Assembly: GCA_963855995.1 (NCBI GenBank)
Contig: OY979717.1
Span: forward strand, 30,388,297-30,452,296
Source: Muricea muricata
Lineage: Eukaryota; Cnidaria; Anthozoa; Malacalcyonacea; Plexauridae
Length of the DNA: 64,000 nucleotides
Direction: 5' to 3'
Each line of letters opens with the position of its first letter. Position 1 is the stretch's first letter. Positions 34,070 through 46,914 of this stretch are shown here, piece after piece. Position numbers and translations under genes: made by a program. The notes under the pieces are model-generated. The model made no database searches. It saw nothing but the letters and a program-made list of their open reading frames with translations, and was not told where the DNA came from.

Positions 34070-36880
34070 GTGTTCGACGATTCCTGTATTCTTTCACGAG
34101 CAGCAACTGCAGCATCCCGTGTAGGACTGAAAGCAGGCGCAGCTAGATTCAGCTTTGCAGAGGGCTTTGGGCTGTCTCTATCACATGATAATTCAAGAGT
34201 ACTTCAACATCCAGCAAAATGTCTGAGGCACCCATTCCCGATCGTTTTGTGTAAAGCTCTTTTGACCAGCCCGATCAATCTCTCAAATTGCCCACCCCAC
34301 CATGGGGCGCTGCTTAGATTGAACTCCCAATGGATCTGATTTGGTGCCAAATAATCATTGAACTTCTCGTCACTCTGCGCCTTCTTTAACCATCCCACAG
34401 CCGCCACAAATGTCTTGGCGTTATCAGAATAAACCTTACTTGGTCTTTCTTTCCTGGCTACTAGTTTCTCTTGAAACTCTGTAGGCATTCTTGGTTTTTT
34501 AGGGAGTGGAACTGTTCGAGATAAACTGCTCGTCCGAGACTACACGCGTACAGCACAATACAGACTTCGCTTCCTGCTTGGGTTTCTTAAGATATATTAT
34601 TGGTCCGGTAACGTCTACGCCAATAGTTTGGAAGAGTCGGGTCCCCTCAGTGCGATCTAAAGGAAGCAATCCTGGTGGTGGTTGCGCAATTGCTTTAGCC
34701 TGAAACCGACGACATCCAAAGCATCTTTTCACGACTTTACGAGTTAGTTGTCGCAGCCTAGGAACCCAGTAATAATAACGTCATACCCACTCCCCCATGG
34801 TGTGTTCTCACGTGAGCATTTTCCACCGTTTTCATTGTGAATGGATGGGTGTCTGGTAGGTACACTGGGTATTGTCTCTGGATCCGTCCGCGACACTCCT
34901 ATACGTTCTCCGCCATCAACTGAAGATTGGGTCGTAGCCGATCTTCTTTTAGGTCGCATTTCGTTTGTGCTCATTTGATCCAAAAACTGTATTGCTGACC
35001 GATTTCACGAGTGGTCAAAGGCCCTTTGGAACGGAGCTTTGGATTTCGAATGTTCAACAGGAACCTCGATACCCACGCACATACTCTTATGGACTTGGCT
35101 AGACTGAATTTTGATAGTAGATCATCAAAACAGTCATCAGCTACTTCAAGGGTTGAGGCAAAGAGATCTCGAACAATCTTCACTTCTGCATCACTTTCTT
35201 TGAAAGCCTTCGTCGTAATATCTGGAGGCCAAAGTTCTTTATCAGCCAACCATTCAGGCTCACTCCACCATAGCTTGTCCCCGTTAAATTCCCCACCTCT
35301 GCTCTCAATGTCGGCTGGATTTTCTCGCGTCCAAACGTGACGCCACTGGACCTGCTCGTGGGATCGAATCTTGCGCACCCGGTTGGATACGAACTGCTTG
35401 TAATCCCCTGCCACTAGGGTTCAGTGGAGTGCAACGGTTGAATCCAGCCACCCATGTAGGCTGGTGACGGGAAATCCTTCCAAAGCTTCGTAGACATTGC
35501 TGACGAGATTCGTGGACATGTGAACTGATACGAGTTCAAGACGGGGAATTGTCAGTCCCTGTTTCGCTAGTCGAGACTTTGCGGCCGCAAGACCCTGAGT
35601 CATCCCGTTTTCCTGTCGATTAATTGCGTGCACAGCACTGGACACGCCCTTGATGCACGCATTGCCAAAGTTGTGTAGCTCTATTGACTCGATCTCTTCT
35701 CGATCGTAGCCGCGGTGCTGTTACTTTGTGCCCGCTGTGTGGTTACTTTGTCAGGCAGAAGGCGTTCCTATCGCGTCAATTTCTTCATCAGCTCAGTTTT
35801 GCCATGGAACTTTTCTCTCACAGATCTTCCGGTTTATAAGCTTTCCTTGCAGCGTTTGTAGCGACGCAAACCCCAGCGCATCATAGGTCTTGGTAAGTTT
35901 CTGCAACCCACCTCGTTTCGTCAGTGTCGCATTTTCCTCCGATATCACTACACTTATCTCATTATCTCGTTTGTTCCAAGCCAAGCTAAAGATACTCGAG
36001 TCACCACCGCCAGGTGTCTCCAACTGCAGTTTGGCAAACGACTGCTCCCCCGTCACATTTGCTATTGGTGCCTCCAATTCTCCACCATTTGCATGCCATT
36101 TATGTAATACAAAGCAGGTATCTTGAAATACATCTGTTTCTTTTTTCTTCAACTGCTGTGTCTTTTTCATGGTTGTCTTGACATTGATCTGGTCGTCGAC
36201 ACACATACTCTTTCGAATTTCCGCGACTACGTCTGGTGCACGAGTTTTCCGTGATGCTAGGTGCTGTTCGATCACCTCTCCTAGCAAGAAGGATGAGGAG
36301 GTGAGGCCAGAGATTGCTCTGGTAAATCTTAGCGTTTCAATGTCCGACTGTTCGTCTGGTGGCTTCTATGATGCGTACTTGCAAAAAAGCCTGCTTCAAA
36401 TCACCTGTTAACACCAGCGGGTAAAATCGCATACGAACTAACACGTTCCAAAGTTTACTTTGAAGAGGCAGTCCTGCGTTCAAACATTTGTTCACGCTAA
36501 ACTCTTCTAGATTCGCCCGAGCCGATGCATCATACACGATTCGTACCTTCGTCTATACTGCTGTATCTCTGACTACTGGCGTATGCGGAATATAGAAATC
36601 AACACTGTCTGGTTGGTTAGTGGCCGTTTCCACGATACCGTCTGCCTTCTGTTGCTCGATAATCTCCGTGTAGCTCTCGGTCATTTCACTTCGTCGTAAC
36701 TTACGCTGTAGGCTAGTAAGTCGTCGCAAACTCCCGTTTAGATTGGTAGGAAGAGGCGGATGATCCCCCTTCCAAGGGAGCCCAGTTTTGTACCGCCCTT
36801 TTTTACTTCTTACCAGTTGCTCCCGAAACTCAGCGTATACTTCTTGTTGATCACATTCAGGTGAGTCAGCTATACTTATT
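34070..36880 (-). pseudogene. BEL/Pao-type retrotransposon polyprotein remnant
   Basis: Read from 36880 downward on the minus strand. The RT start has LPWKGDHPPLPTN and RRLTSLQRKL. RT core motifs VYDASARAN and LTGDLKQAFLQVRI follow near 36530-36350. Next is the post-RT region KLQLETPGGG and SLAWNKRDN. An RNase H-like stretch gives SRLAKQGLTIPRLELVS (about 35560) and VWTRENPADIESRGG (about 35320). The integrase has CFGCRRFQAK, GVDVTGP (about 34600), SDNAKTFVAA (about 34425) and SSAPWWGGQFERLIG. This order and these motifs are those of BEL/Pao elements. Gag is absent, no LTRs are found, and stops or shifts separate at least six pieces. The part holding the RT YVDD box is not visible. Confidence 0.85.
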
Positions 36881-37238
36881 CACAATTTTACAGGGATTAC
36901 AACCCTAATACACACTGCGCTACCACAACCATTTGTGGACAGAGCAGTTCACTAGCATCGCACAACCATTGGTTTGATGCATTACTACTTGCGTGCACGG
37001 TTTTTTGCTTAAATATCTAGGATTGTCTAAGTCACAAAACAATACCTTACATTCATGTCGCAGTGATTGTGACGACATCCAATCAGTTCCACATAAAAAT
37101 TTGACACCCAACCCTAGTGATCTTGTAAAGAAAATATCGGAAGAGCAATGTAAAATTCGGTCGATATTACTTAAAGTGCTTATAAACCCAAAATGGGTTA
37201 TTGGTGATTCAGATAGAGCTAAAAAAGTTAGTTAGTAA
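36881..37238. other. Spacer before the gypsy element; one unrecognised ORF
   Basis: A plus-strand ORF at 36993-37235 (SDLVKKISEEQCKIRS) looks protein-like but has no recognised family or splice context. Confidence 0.3.
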
Positions 37239-37263
37239 GTTATTGTAGTGATCATGTGACTAT

Positions 37264-39243
37264 GAGGTTAGGGAGATTTTTCGACAAATACCGGAAAATG
37301 GAAACGATGACGACTTCGATAAAGCGATAGAACTCTTAAACGCACACTTCGAACCACAAAAACATCGTCTGTACGACGTTTATAAATTTCGACAAGCCAA
37401 GCAAGGAAGTGCAGAGACGCTAAACCAGTACTATACGCGATTACGAACATTGTCCAAACGCTGTGACTTTGCAGACGCCAACTTTGAAATCATGCTACAA
37501 ATAGTTCTGTACGGAACATCAAGTCGCTTACGAAAACAAGCATTGCCTGACCCAAAAATGGCACTTCAGGGTCTCCTAGTAACGGGACGTCAGTTGGAAC
37601 GTAGCGATGTGCAAGCACGCCATATTGAGGAAGATAAGCAGGAGCTACAGCGTGAAGATACGAATATTAATTTGGTCAAAACTAAGGCAAGTGCGAAGAC
37701 TTGTCGAAATTGTGGTGAAGAATGGTTTCATACTCACGGACCTTGCCCAGCCAAAGGAAAACAACGCAGAAACTGCAATAAATTCAACCACTTTGCTAAA
37801 CTATGTCAATCTCCAAGAGCCAACATACGTCAAGGTCACACATCAAAACAAAATCAACCTCGAAGGCGAGACAACATCCGGCCAGTCCAAACAGCGGAAG
37901 ATAAACTTCAATCGAGTAGTGAGTCAAGTGAGTCAGATTACTGCTATGCTGTAAACACGAACTATAACAAAGCACCTACAACCAAATTGAAAATCAATGG
38001 AAAGAACGTGAAATTTACGGTCGACGCCGGATCAACTATTAACATTATTGATGAGAACACATTCAACCAGTTACAAAATATAAACTTGCAAAAAACGCAT
38101 GTACGAGCATACCCATTCAATTCAAGTAAACCTGTTCAAATGACAGGAAAATTTGACACACTTATTGAGTCTCGGAAACGCCTCACCATAGCGACCATAT
38201 ATGTTACAGCACAGGACGGTGGCTGTCTACTCAGCAATACCACAGCCCAGGAGTTAGGCTTGATCAGTCTCCATCTGAACCAGATAGACACACGAACAAA
38301 AGCATCAAGAAAAGACAAAGGAACTGGTCTCAGCACAATCAAAGACGAAAAGGTTAGAAACATTTTGCATAAACACAGTAAAGTATTCCAAGGTGTGGGA
38401 AAATTGAACAATCGACAAATCGAGTTACTGATTGACAAAAGTGTAAAGCCTGTTGCTCAACGCCAGCGTAAAATCCCCGTCCATCTGAGGGCTAAAGTTG
38501 ATTCAGAGTTAAACCGTCTTCAACAAGAGGACATTATTGAGAAAGTGCCAGACAATGATGAAACCGATTGGATATCACCTGTTGTGATTGTCCCTAAACA
38601 AGATGAACAGATCCGCCTGTGTGTTGATATGCGGGCAGCCAACACTGCAGTTAAGAGAGTTTGTCATCCAATTCCCACAGTGAGAGACATTTCACTTGAT
38701 TTGAATGGGGCAAAATACTTTAGCAAGTTAGACATGTCACAAGCTTATCACCAACTTGAACTAACTCCATCATCAAGGAAAATCACAACATTCACAACAC
38801 ATGCTGGTCTATATCGATTCAAACGACTTAATTATGGAACCAATTCAGCGGCTGAGATATTTCAAAACACACTTCAGCAACTATTACATGGCATTAATGG
38901 AGTACGAAACATTGCTGATGACATCATCATATTTGGTTCAAATTATGAGGAACATAACAAAGCCCTTGAGGAATGTTTGTTGCGTTTGGAAACCCATGGA
39001 TTAACATTAAATATGGGTAAGTGCAAATTTCTAAAGCAGAATCTAGAATTTTTTGGCATGATCTTTTCCACTGAAAGTGTGCGCCCTGATCCCAAAAAGA
39101 TTTCAGCTTTTGTCAACACAGCCACCCCTTCAACTGTTAGTGAAGTGCGAAGTTTGATTGGTATGGCCAATTACAGCTCTCAGTTCATCCCAAATTTTGC
39201 AACAATAACTGAACCACTTCGTAGGTTGACACACAAGGGTTAA
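37264..39243 (+). pseudogene. Gypsy gag-protease-RT reading frame
   Basis: Open from the deletion point to TAA 39241-39243 with no start codon of its own. The gag part includes FRQAKQGSAETLNQYYTRLR. A CCHC-like region lies at about 37700-37830 (CRNCGEEWFHTHGPC, then CNKFNHFAKLC lacking one Cys). The protease site is VDAGSTINII (Asp at 38023). RT carries WISPVVIVPKQD, KLDMSQAYHQL and the catalytic IADDIIIF (38911-38934), with Ala in place of Tyr before the Asp pair. The frame breaks at 39240, where the RT-RNase H linker continues one base out of phase. The Cys loss and frameshift mean this copy is probably inactive. Confidence 0.88.
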
Positions 39244-39248
39244 AATTT

Positions 39249-41103
39249 GTGTGGCAACCAGAGCATGAGAAAGCCTATCACAAACTAAAAACTGCAATGA
39301 TAAACAGCCCAGTAATGAACTATTTTGACATATCAAAGAAAACTCACGTAGTTGTCGATGCCAGCCCTGTTGGGTTATCTGCCATTTTGGCTCAAACACC
39401 CCAGAGCAAGGATACACCTCCAAGTATTATTGCCTATGCCAGCCGTGCTTTAACGCCCACTGACAGAGAGGGAGGCCCTTGCGATAGTGTGGGGGATCGA
39501 ACATTTCCACCTATATCTTTATGGGGCCCCCTTCACTCTGCACACAGATCACAAGGCACTCGAAATTATATTTGGTAACCCGCTTTCTAAGCCGCCTGCA
39601 AGAATCGAGCGCTGGTTACTCCGATTACAACAATATGACTTCAATGTAGTGTATACTACAGGAAGTGAGAATCCTGCAGATTTTCTTTCTCGCCACCCCC
39701 CATGTAACAAAGAACAGAAACAAAACATAGCAGACGACTATGTTAAATTTCTAACAACCATGGCACTTCCATCAACACTAACACTCATTGACATTAGCAA
39801 AGCAACTGCACAAGATGAATCTCTGTGTGCACTTAAGAATGCATTGACCAATAGAGCAAATTGGAATGACCCCAAGCTAAAGCCTTTCAAACAGATTAAA
39901 AACGAAATTGCGATTGATCATGGCCATCAGGTATTATTACGGGGTAGTAGGATCATAATACCCATGTCTCTACAAAAACAAGTTATTAAGATAGCGCATG
40001 AGGGTCACCAGGGAATAGCAAAGACTAAAGCACGTTTGCGAGAGGCTGTTTGGTTCCCTAACCTAGATAAACATGTACGTCCAGAATTAGAACACTGTTT
40101 GGCATGCCAAGCTACAACACAACCGAACAGACCAGAGCCAATCAATGTAACACCAATCCCCGACTCACCTTGGGACAAAGTAAAGATTGACTTCTACGGT
40201 CCCCTCCCGTCAGGACAGTACATATTAGTCGTCATCGACTGCTATTCACGATTCTCGGAGATAGAAATTTTAACAGCCATCTCTGCTGAGAAAGTAATTC
40301 CAAAACTCGATTGCATATTTGCCCGACACGGAATCCCCAGTCACTTAACATCGGACAATGGACCACCTTTTCAAAGCGATGAATTCCGCCGATATATGAG
40401 TGCTATGGGAATTAGCCACACCACATCAACGCCTCTTTGGCCTCAGGGCAACGCAAAAGCGGAGGTCTTTATGAAACCCTTAGGAAAGGCCATTAAAACT
40501 GCACATCTGGAAAATCGACCTTGGCAGCAAGAATTGTCTAAATTCTTACTAAATTATCGATCAACGCCTCGTTCAACAACTAAAATCCCACCGGCACAAC
40601 TTCTGTATAATAGACAAATAAGAGGAAAGCTTCCAACACTTACCCGAAAGTTCAAAGTATTAAACCGACATCAGGAAGCGAGAACAAATGAAGAAAAAGC
40701 AAAAGAAGTAGGGAAACGATACGCGAATGAACGTCGCGCTACAAAATATAGTGGTATTAAAGAAGGTGATACAGTTCTGGTTAGACAGAAGAAAGAAAAC
40801 AAATTATCAACAAATTTCTCCAGTACACCGTACACAGTTGTGGCGGTAAAGCGATCAAAGGTAACAGCACAAAACGAAAGTCATTCAATCACTGGGAACT
40901 TATCATTTTTTAAAAAAATCCCAAACTATCTGCAAAGTGAAAGCGATGAGATGGATGATATATCTGCTTCTACGACTACGCAAAATGAAAGAAATAACGA
41001 CACGCAAGAGATTGGTCCTGCAGCACCAACCAGACGATCCGTAAGAAACCGTACTCAAACTGAACATTACGGGCATCCTATCGCATCAGCTGTAATACAC
41101 TAA
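39249..41103 (+). pseudogene. Gypsy RNase H-integrase reading frame
   Basis: The RNase H start (KTHVVVDASPVGLSAIL) is in one frame to about 39475, then the rest is in another (HFHLYLYGAPFTLHTDHKAL). From 39487 the ORF runs 538 residues: RNase H end (ENPADFLSRHP), HHCC zinc finger (HEGHQGIAK...CLACQ), then the integrase core with Asp in KIDFYGPL (about 40188) and Asp in TSDNGPP (about 40350). The Glu lies in AEVFMKPL (about 40463). An SH3-like C-terminal region (TVLVRQKK, PYTVVAV) follows. I see no chromodomain. The layout fits Ty3/gypsy, perhaps near the Mag group, which is a guess. Confidence 0.88.
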
Positions 41104-41178
41104 GTATTCATAGCTATTGTAAATGATAATCGTATCAACACTTGATTTCATATTTTGTTGTTTGTAAGAGGGGGGTAA

Positions 41179-41333
41179 TGTAGTGATCATGTGACTAGGG
41201 CCAAGCCCCGGACATGGACATAGAGAAGAGCATGTGCTCAGGACGATATGGGAGGAGACATTAGATTAAGTAAGCTTATAAAGATTAGTTTGTAAACGGG
41301 TTTTAATAAAAGATAAATTAAGAGAATACAACA
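41179..41333 (+). repeat. 3' LTR of the gypsy element, 155 bp
   Basis: TG...CA ends, an upstream polypurine tract, an internal AATAAA and a downstream target duplication define it. It ends about 195 bp before the start codon of the P2X7-like gene on the same strand. Confidence 0.85.
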
Positions 41334-41528
41334 GTTATGATTTAGTTTTTTTCGTTAAGCGTTTAGTTACGGAGATAACCGGGCTCAAAGAAGCCAGCTC
41401 GTTGAAAAAGTGCGCGCCTGTGGGAGACTGGATCCCACGAACATGTTTATGTAGACTTTATATACAATAACATAATAAATTTAGTCTCGAAGCTCAAAGA
41501 TCAGCTATTTTTGCGTAAAAAAGTTGGA

Positions 41529-42498
41529 ATGTCTAGCTCAAATTCATTCTCAAGTACACATAGCAAGGCTTCTACGAGCACGCCTCTTGAAATCCGAGAT
41601 GGACAGTACGAAAGTGAAAATTTAATTGAAAAATCACACGATGAAGGCACTCAAGGTAGCCAAGATGGCGAAAACTATTACATGGATGCTTACTCAGACG
41701 AGCCAGTTGCTGACGAAAATTGGCTTCAAGAGTATTACCGGAGGCGGGAAGAGGAAGCTGAAAAAGTTAAAAAATTACAACTTCGATGGAATGAGAGTAA
41801 ACCTGTAACATCATGGTAATTTTCGTACAATTTTTATTTTTTGCCATGCACGTCACTTGGTATGTGTTTTACATCATATGCGCAAATTAAATTTTCAACA
41901 AACTGAGAGTTGCCTTAATTAAAGATCATTGTCATTTACATTTCATAATTACAGTAAAGTGGGTTTATTTAAATTCATTCTACCATCAATATTCGTTCCA
42001 TAGGTGCATTTGTGGCAATTGTAGCACTGGATTGTTGCAAAATGCCAAAGAATGCTGTTGTTGCCTGGAGATCGAAAATTGCTTACAGTTCATTGAAGTT
42101 TATTGTAAAAATGGTAAAGGAGCACTGAAATGTATAACAGATCACCCCGGTTTTCCAGCTGTTTGCCTCAACGAGTGGTCGCTAGAGATAACGGCTGATA
42201 ATTATGAAACTCGAGATGGTCGGCATTACAGACAGAGTGGTTCAAAAAAAAGGTAGACTTATTACCATTCATTTTAGCTGAAGATGTAACTGTTATGTAA
42301 CCTTGATATGTATTTTTCCAATATAGGTTTCTTCGAGGTGTTGCATATAGACAGTTCACACGGTTGGTACATGATCGGTTAAGGAATAAAAGAATACCAT
42401 TGCCTTCTTGTGCATATACTGCTATTCGTACCACTTTTAAGCTTGATCATGCATTTACTGGCTATGATGATATTGAAACAGATGACGAGAGTCAATAA
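41529..42498 (+). CDS. P2X7 C-terminal-domain-like protein, three exons
   Basis: Exons 41529-41815, 42004-42252 and 42327-42498 join in frame with GT-AG borders (TCATG|GTAATT, CCATAG|GTGC, AAAAG|GTAGAC, ATATAG|GTTT); stop TAA at 42496. The N-terminal 95 residues are polar and acidic (ENWLQEYYRRREEEAEKVKK). Exon 2 starts WCICGNCSTG and has CCCCLEIENC, CITDHPGF and AVCLNEW. Exon 3 has GVAYRQFTRLVHDRL and IPLPSCAYTAIR. These follow the Cys/His ballast domain known from the cytoplasmic tail of vertebrate P2X7, which occurs alone in many invertebrate proteins. There are no channel transmembrane segments, so this is not a receptor. It lies between the gypsy LTR and the P element. All junction phases agree, and the gene looks intact. 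Confidence 0.8.
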
Positions 42499-43275
42499 TT
42501 ATCTTTGAATGGGTACAGACATGTTTTTAATATGCTAGCTCACTATTAGAAGTTCAAAGACTTGAGTATCTGAAGTTTATAAAATCTTTTAACTGCTACA
42601 ATAATTTCTGTTAATTACTTCTCTACCATTGACATATATACATCTGGACTGCCAGCTCGGCTTTGAAAAGCGTTATCAAAGATGGCCGAAATATGAGAGT
42701 GTTTGCTCATGAAGTTGACTGCTGACCAGCAATTTTATAGCATTGTGGACTCATTTTGGCATGAAATTTCATAACAAACAGTTTCTTGTTTATATTTTCA
42801 TGTTTTACGAGAGTCTTTGTTTTATAAATTCCAAGTCATTCGGAGTGCAGTTTGTTTAATTTATGTACTTTGGCTTCATCAGGCACGGTGTACATAACGT
42901 TTCGCTACATATCGATTCACAAACGTGTACAGCGTACGTCCCAGTTTTATCTTCAGTGAAATGTAATTTTTTAAAAGATTGTTTCATTTGTTCATTCATT
43001 CTTAGTCAGTGAAAGTATTAATCATCACTCATTTTTTAATACCTTGGAAAATACCTTGTATAATCAGAGCAACTTACTTTCATATCACTATTAAAATGCA
43101 CTTGCAAGTAAAGTCTTCAAAGTATATAAAGTCATGCATTCGTGATTCGTCATTTCTACATGCAGCCTGTCGATCTTGCTATCTACAGTGTTACGAGATT
43201 ATTGTGCTTTACAGCGATATATTAAATGTAGTTTTCTCAAATTGGTTTGTTTTTGTGTTTGCTGAAGTTATAAGA

Positions 43276-46200
43276 ATGCCATTTTGCGTTGCCGCAGGCT
43301 GTTCAAGCAGTCAGCCTCGATTATTAAAAAAAGAAAACACAGAAAACACAATCTCCTTTCACTCGTAAGTTTCGTTGTTTTTTCTTACTAACTTTCCATA
43401 ATGCAAAACTTTTAAGAATTGACATACCAACTGCATAATTTGAAACTTGTAAACAAATTAAATTACCAGAGAAGGTACTCAAATAACACAATTTTTTTTT
43501 ATTTGCATGCATGCACAGTATGTAAAAACAAATTGTTTTTGTTTACAATGTGAAAACTGAACATGTACTGTGCTGTTGGTAATGCTTTCTTTCTGTAAAT
43601 ACTTATTGTTTTAAAACATTATTTGAAGGTACATATATGTATCATATTTAGCAAAGAAAGCTACTATATACATACAAGATTTACCTGAGTGTATATAACA
43701 TCTATCAAGGTTACTGCATTTTTAAAAAAATCACTAGATTTCCCTGTGCACTAAAATACCCAGAACAATGGGAAATGTGGACATCGAATGTCAAAGTCAC
43801 AAAACCAGGATTTGTTCCCAGCAGAACCAAGTACATGAACCGCTTATGCTCCAAACACTTTGAGGAAGAGCTGATCATTCACACTGATAAACGAGCAACA
43901 CTGGCGCCTGGTGCAATCCCAACCAAATTTTATACAGCCAAGCAGGTGAACTTTGTATGTTGTCAAGTTGTATAGTCCAGTAATGAATGTTTATCTGTAA
44001 TGAGTGTCCATATAGGTCCATAACGTAGAGCTCTAAATGTTGCTAATACTGCTGTTAATACCACCATCCATGTTCCTTATACAATGCATTGTATCACATC
44101 AACTAGTAAATATAGGACCAATTTCTTTATAATGGTCAATGTCTTGCAGGAACTAGCATGTCTCCCTTATCAAAAAAACACCACAAGGACAAATTTAGAG
44201 GAATGCCATGAAGAAAAACAGCAACCAGAGGAGAGGGATATAGACAGCCAGGAACCAGAGGAAAGGGATATTGAGAACCAGGAACCAGAGGAAAGGGATA
44301 TAGAGAGCCAGGGACCAGAGGAAAGGGATATAGAGAGCCAAGGACCAGAGGAAAGGGATATAGAGAGCCAAGGACCAGAGGAAAGGGATATGGAGGATGA
44401 TCAGCTACTTGTTGACTCAGTTGAGGTTCATATCTGTAACTTTTGTTTTCTGATTTCACTTCTTATTGCAGTCATTTCTAATAAATGAAGGAAAATATAT
44501 CATTTTTTGTATTCATAAGTTAAAAACATTATTTACTCTACATAGCTATCACCTAATAATTATAAACATTGTTTTATTCAAAGATGAATGGTGGGCTTAA
44601 AAGAAAGATTCCAGAGGATGCCAACTCAGAGAGTCCTTTTAAACTAAGGAAAACTATAGATAAACTAACTAAAGAGAATGCCCAATTAAAGAAGAAGCTT
44701 CAAGCAACTAGGATGAAAAACATACGATTAAAAAGAAAAGTTAAATCTTTGGAAGGTGTGGTTGAGGAATTGAAAAGAAGAAATCTGGTTTCTGATGAAT
44801 GTGCTTCAATTTTGGAGAATACGTATGCTGGTGTGCCAAAAGAAATTATGAAGCGAATTGTTTTGCAAAAGAAAAAGAAAAACCCCGGAGCCTATCCTTC
44901 TGAATTAAGATCTTTTGCTCTCACATTGAAGTATTACTCCTCAAAAGCATACAGATTTGTCCGCAAAAGCTTTAATCTTGGCCTACCATCTCCATCAGTT
45001 ATACGATCATGGTACAGCAAAATAGAAGGTGACCCAGGATTTACCAAAGCAACATTTTCAGCACTAGCTGCAAAAGTCTGTGCTTCGCGACAATCAGGAG
45101 GCAATGTCATCTGCAGTTTGATGCTAGACGAGATGTCAATAAAAAAGCATGTTGAGTGGAATGGAAAGGAATTTAACGGATTTGTTGATATTGGAACTGG
45201 AGTGAAGGATGACTCATTGCCAGCAGCATCCAATGCCCTTGTGTTTATGGTTGTATCAGTCAACTCAAATTGGAAGGCTCCATGTGGGTATTTTTTCATT
45301 GATGGAATGAAAGGGAAAGAGAAAGCTAGTCTTGTAACAACCTGCTTGGAAAAGTTGCATGATGCTGGAGTTGAAGTTATTTCATTGACGTGTGATGGTC
45401 CATCTCCCCACTATGCAATGCTGAAGGAATTAGGAGCAAATTTATCACTACAGCAGCTGATTCCATATTTTCAACACCCAAGTGATCCATCAAAATACAT
45501 ATATGTATTTCTCGATGTATGCCACATGCTCAAGCTTGTTAGAAATAATTGGGCAATACTGGGTGTTATATATGATGGCGATGGTAAAGAAATAAAATGG
45601 GAATATTTGGTAAAACTCCATGAATTGCAAGAATCAGAAGGAGTCCACATGGCAAACAAGCTTAGATCAGCACACATCAACTGGCATCAACAAAAGATGA
45701 AAGTCAACCTGGCTGCACAATCTTTAAGTAGCAGTGTTGCTGATGCGCTCGATCATTGTTCTGATCAGCTAGAAATGGATGCATTCTCCCACTGCCAGGC
45801 AACAACAAAGTTTATCCGAACATTTGATCACCTATTTGATGTGCTAAATTCACGAAATCCACTATCAAAAAACTTCAAAGCACCATTAAGACCATCAAAC
45901 TACAGCCACATAGAAAAATTCCTAGACCAATCATATAATTACTTCAGCAAACTGAAAAATGATGAAGGAATTCTCATCGCTGAATCAGGGAAAAAAACAG
46001 GTTTTCTTGGATTTTTAATAGCAATCAAGAGCATTAAAGGCCTTTACGAGAAATTGGTTATATCGCCAAAACCACTCCTGAAGTACATTCTAACATATAA
46101 ATTTAGCCAAGACCATCTGGAACTATTTTTTGCTGCAGTACGATCAGCTGGTGGTTCAAATAACAACCCCACTACATCCCAATTTACTTCTGCATACAAA

Positions 46201-46914
46201 AAACTATTAATGAGGCACATGATTGAAGGAGGAGATGGTAATTGCAAAGCACAAGATGACACAAAAATTCTCAACAACATAGAAGACCAATACAACGTTA
46301 ACAGTGTTCAAACAAGTCTAATTGATATGCAAAATATACGACGATATGATTTAGAGCCAAGAGAAGTTCCGCAAGCTAGTGATCATGATTATTGTGACAT
46401 ACCAAATATAGTTATGGTGACAGAGTATAAAGAAGCAGTCATATCATATATCGCTGGCTTCGTCGCAAAGAAAGCAGTAAACAAGATTGCCTGCCCGAGT
46501 TGTGTTGATGCCTTAACAACCAACAACCTAACTGCTTTTGTTACATGGAAAAGCAATGGTGGACTCACCATTCCTTCACAATCGTTAATCCGTGTATGTA
46601 CTGAGACAGAGAAATGTATCATGAGAATGATAAATGCTACAGGTGGTCGTTTACCAGTTTGTTCAAATCTGCATGGAGCTATTGCAACTGTTGTGCTTGC
46701 TCAATGTATTGATGCAAATGTATTCAAAAGTTTAGAGAGTCACATGTATGATACAACGGCAACAAATAATCACATTGCAAGAATAATCAAAACATGTGCC
46801 CAAATCTACACCAATATCAGAATGAAGCACCAAGGAAAGAGATTTACTGACAATATTACTGGGAAAAAAGTAAGAAAACAACTTTCAAAACTGATATTGT
46901 TTAAAAATCAGTAA
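43276..46914 (+). CDS. THAP-domain P-element transposase (THAP9-like), four exons
   Basis: Exons 43276-43364, 43738-43945, 44150-44425 and 44584-46914 join in frame to about 967 residues, with no stop. Exons 1-2 encode a THAP zinc finger: MPFCVAAGCSSS, ISFHSFP, WTSNV, CSKHFEEE and the AIPTKF end, with the C2CH ligands present. Exon 3 contains six 30-bp repeats (EPEERDIESQ). Exon 4 starts at an AAG acceptor and has a Leu/Lys coiled coil (IDKLTKENAQLKKKLQATRM). The RNase H-like catalytic core follows: Asp in LMLDEMSI (45127), Asp in LTCDGPS (45394) and Glu in DHLELFFAAV (46120). A FLDVCHMLKLVRN segment stands where P transposases carry the GTP-binding insertion. The weakest point is the exon 3 donor (GAG|GTTCAT). 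It should cut and join the flanking element, and domestication is less likely because the TIRs are intact. Confidence 0.88.
44222..44395 (+). repeat. 30-bp coding minisatellite inside transposase exon 3
   Basis: Six tandem units of about GAACCAGAGGAAAGGGATAT plus ten bases, all in phase, encode acidic EPEERDIESQ decamers. They form a linker between the THAP finger and the coiled coil. Units 4-6 are nearly identical, which indicates recent expansion. Confidence 0.9.

Larger units (their letters stand above)
37239..41338 (+). mobile_element. Ty3/gypsy LTR retrotransposon, 5' LTR almost deleted
   Basis: The 5-bp direct repeat GTTAT at 37239-37243 and 41334-41338 marks the insertion. The 3' LTR (41179-41333) begins TGTAGTGATCATGTGACTA and ends ACAACA. 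It is preceded by a purine tract AAGAGGGGGG and contains AATAAA near 41305. At the left only the first 19 bases of the LTR remain (37244-37262) before gag coding sequence starts, so the rest of the 5' LTR, the primer-binding site and the start of gag were deleted. The interior carries gag, protease, RT, RNase H and integrase in gypsy order. Confidence 0.9.

Noticed and set aside
35011..36411. Plus-strand ORFs in the BEL/Pao region
   Set aside because: The minus strand carries the retroelement motifs, so these are shadows.
36993..37235. 80-codon ORF before the gypsy element as a gene
   Set aside because: It looks protein-like but has no family motif, splice signal or partner, so it is mentioned only as an unrecognised ORF.
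44136..44459. Minus-strand ORF of repeated YPFPLVLGSL
   Set aside because: Antisense reading of the coding minisatellite in the P transposase.
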